Of a DNA stretch of 7,702 bases, positions 6,613 to 7,702 are shown one piece after another. A program made the translations under genes and the position numbers. The stretch comes from an uncultured Anaerovibrio sp. (GTDB lineage: Bacteria; Bacillota; Negativicutes; Selenomonadales; Selenomonadaceae): NCBI GenBank assembly GCA_902785445.1, contig CACZYN010000153.1, positions 1 through 7,702 on the forward strand. The letters run 5' to 3'. Numbering within the stretch: position 1 is the stretch's first letter; each line of letters opens with the position of its first letter. The notes under the pieces were generated by a model that was not told the origin of the DNA, searched no databases, and was given only the letters and a program-made list of their open reading frames with translations.

Positions 6613-7500
6613 TTACTTAATCACCTGGGTACCAATACCGCTGGAGGTCAACAGCTCCAATATAATGGAGTGTGGCTGACGGCCATCAATGATGTGTACT
6701 TTGTTGGTACCGCTCTCAATGGATTTCAGACAGGCCTCAATTTTAGGAATCATACCTCCGGAGATTATACCGGTTTTGATATATTCCTTGGCCTCCGCCA
6801 CGGTCAAGGTGGAGATAAAGGTATCCTTATCGGCAAAATCCTTATAAACTCCTTCGGTATCGGTAAGGAGCAACAGCTTTTCTGCCTGCAGAGCACCGGC
6901 TATTTCCGCTGCCACATAATCGGCATTAATATTGTAGCTTTCGCCGTCATCTCCCACGCCAATTGGGGCAATTACCGGAATGTAGCCATTATTAAGCAAG
7001 GTATCCAAAATGGAAGTATCGATGGAAGCCACCTGGCCCACATAGCCAATATCCACATCGGCCTGTTGCCCTGCTTCATCGTATACAGTAGCCAGCTTCT
7101 TGGCGGCCTTAATCAAGCCGGCATCCTTGCCGCTCAGGCCCACTGCTTTAACCCCACGGTAGTTCAGCATATTTACAATGTCGGAGTTTACCTTGCCATC
7201 AAGGACCATCTCCGCAATTTCTACGGTTTCTTCATCGGTAACTCTAAGTCCGCTGACAAAAGCCGATTGCTTGCCCACCTTCTTTAAGAACTGGGTAATA
7301 TCCGGGCCGCCCCCATGTACGATAACCGGCCGCATGCCCACATACTTCAGAAGGCTTACATCCTCCATAACCTTTTGCTTTAAATCTTCATTTATCATGG
7401 CATTGCCGCCATACTTTATGACGATGGTTTTGCCATAGAATTCCTGTATATAGGGCAGAGCCTCCACCAGAATCCCCGCCCGCTTTTCTGCATCTAACAT
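6613..7500 (-). CDS. argB: Acetylglutamate kinase, probably arginine-inhibited
   Basis: Phosphorylates N-acetylglutamate with ATP, the second step of arginine synthesis. The 295-residue amino acid kinase fold shows IVIKYGGNAM at 26-35 (K29), VHGGGPDI at 61-68, GLRVTDE at 84-90, GLSGKDAG at 121-128, the INADYVAAEIAGAL stretch at 191-204, LLTDTEGVY at 211-219 and GGMIPKIEACL at 248-258. The segment before the kinase core, with EALPYIQEFYGKT at 13-25, matches the N-terminal helix that links arginine-sensitive kinases into hexamers. The C-terminal HSIILELLTSSGIGT (277-291) matches their arginine-site signature. The ATG at 7500 follows GGAG by eight bases and gives the family N-terminus; the in-frame ATG at 7536 lacks a site. 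Feedback inhibition is inferred from these motifs. Confidence 0.97.
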   Translation of the reverse strand: MLDAEKRAGILVEALPYIQEFYGKTIVIKYGGNAMINEDLKQKVMEDVSLLKYVGMRPVIVHGGGPDITQFLKKVGKQSAFVSGLRVTDEETVEIAEMVLDGKVNSDIVNMLNYRGVKAVGLSGKDAGLIKAAKKLATVYDEAGQQADVDIGYVGQVASIDTSILDTLLNNGYIPVIAPIGVGDDGESYNINADYVAAEIAGALQAEKLLLLTDTEGVYKDFADKDTFISTLTVAEAKEYIKTGIISGGMIPKIEACLKSIESGTNKVHIIDGRQPHSIILELLTSSGIGTQVIK

Positions 7501-7551
7501 AATATATGCTCCTTTAAGCTTTTCAAAATAGGACATCTTGAATGGTGTGCA

Positions 7552-7643
7552 GCAGGAAATGATTACCTTGAGCGATTAAGCTGGAATGCGTTAAGAAAAT
7601 AATATTTTTAGCAGTCCGGCTGGGCGAAAGGAATTATTTCTGC
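7552..7643. repeat. Palindromic repeat element, copy 1 (argJ/argB junction)
   Basis: A 92-base imperfect palindrome starting nine bases after the argJ stop. Its ends, GCAGGAAATGATT and AATTATTTCTGC, pair with a bulge and a mismatch. The centre is an A/T hairpin (AAAATAATATTTT). The segment TTGAGCGATTAAGCT (7568-7582) matches TTGAACGATTAGGCT in the larger copy at 5231-5245 at 13 of 15 positions, in the same place and orientation, including the CGATTA that has no partner in the opposite arm. No promoter or U-tract is seen, so it probably sits inside the argJ-argB transcript. Confidence 0.75.
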
Positions 7644-7652
7644 AAAACCCTA

Positions 7653-7702
7653 TTAGGTATGGTACTCCCCGTTGATCTTCACATAGTCATAGGTCAGGTC
7701 GC
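7653..7702 (-). CDS. argJ: Arginine biosynthesis bifunctional protein ArgJ, C-terminal end only
   Basis: Only the last 15 codons and the stop (7655-7653) are in the window; they read DLTYDYVKINGEYHT. A C-terminus of the type DLTYDYV(K/R)INA(D/E)Y is characteristic of ArgJ, the glutamate/ornithine N-acetyltransferase that moves the acetyl group from N-acetylornithine to glutamate and so recycles it. The position directly ahead of argB fits the common argC-J-B-D order. Whether the enzyme is mono- or bifunctional, and its autocleavage site, cannot be judged from this fragment. The palindromic repeat separates it from argB. Confidence 0.85.
   Translation of the reverse strand, partial: DLTYDYVKINGEYHT

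Noticed and set aside
6598..7287. A 229-codon plus-strand frame opposite argB
   Set aside because: Shadow of argB; no ribosome site, no known domain, and argB is intact.
7500..7551. A promoter for argB between the repeat and its start codon
   Set aside because: No acceptable -35/-10 pair is visible, and the argJ-argB gap is mostly the repeat, so co-transcription with argJ is more likely.

Overview
The window is the distal part of an arginine biosynthesis operon on the minus strand, followed by two unrelated minus-strand genes. Reading in the direction of transcription (right to left): the last 15 codons of argJ, then argB, argD, argF, argG and argH, a strong intrinsic terminator, a small nitroreductase-family gene with its own terminator, and the 5' part of a DnaQ/PolC-type 3'-5' exonuclease gene cut by the left edge. 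All genes are on the minus strand. The order argJ-B-D-F-G-H, the Shine-Dalgarno sites of AGGAG type, the moderate base composition and the style of the proteins point to a Gram-positive-lineage anaerobe (Bacillota). My best guess is a Negativicutes/Selenomonadales member, but that is an inference from general familiarity, not a search.

The arg genes encode all steps from N-acetylglutamate to arginine except argC (and most of argJ), which presumably lie just beyond the right edge. ArgB phosphorylates N-acetylglutamate, ArgD makes N-acetylornithine, ArgJ recycles the acetyl group, ArgF makes citrulline, and ArgG and ArgH convert citrulline to arginine. ArgB has the N-terminal helix and C-terminal signature seen in arginine-inhibited kinases, which fits a cyclic (ArgJ) pathway in which this enzyme is the control point. 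argF has its own good -10 box, with TGTGAATA/TATTCACA half-sites around it that resemble ArgR recognition sequence, so argFGH may be transcribed separately as well as from upstream.

The most unusual content lies between the genes. Two related, long imperfect palindromes sit at 5216-5394 (argD/argF junction) and 7552-7643 (argJ/argB junction). Both begin within 10 nt of the preceding stop codon, have terminal inverted repeats starting GCAG, and carry the same unpaired CGATTA segment in the same arm. The larger copy holds a second palindrome at its centre. They look like a dispersed structured intergenic repeat of REP/BIME or MITE type. A different candidate element, bounded by the 9-bp inverted repeat TATATAACG/CGTTATATA, fills most of the gap between argH and the nitroreductase gene (1262-1429). 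I see no CRISPR array, tRNA, rRNA, transposase or phage gene.
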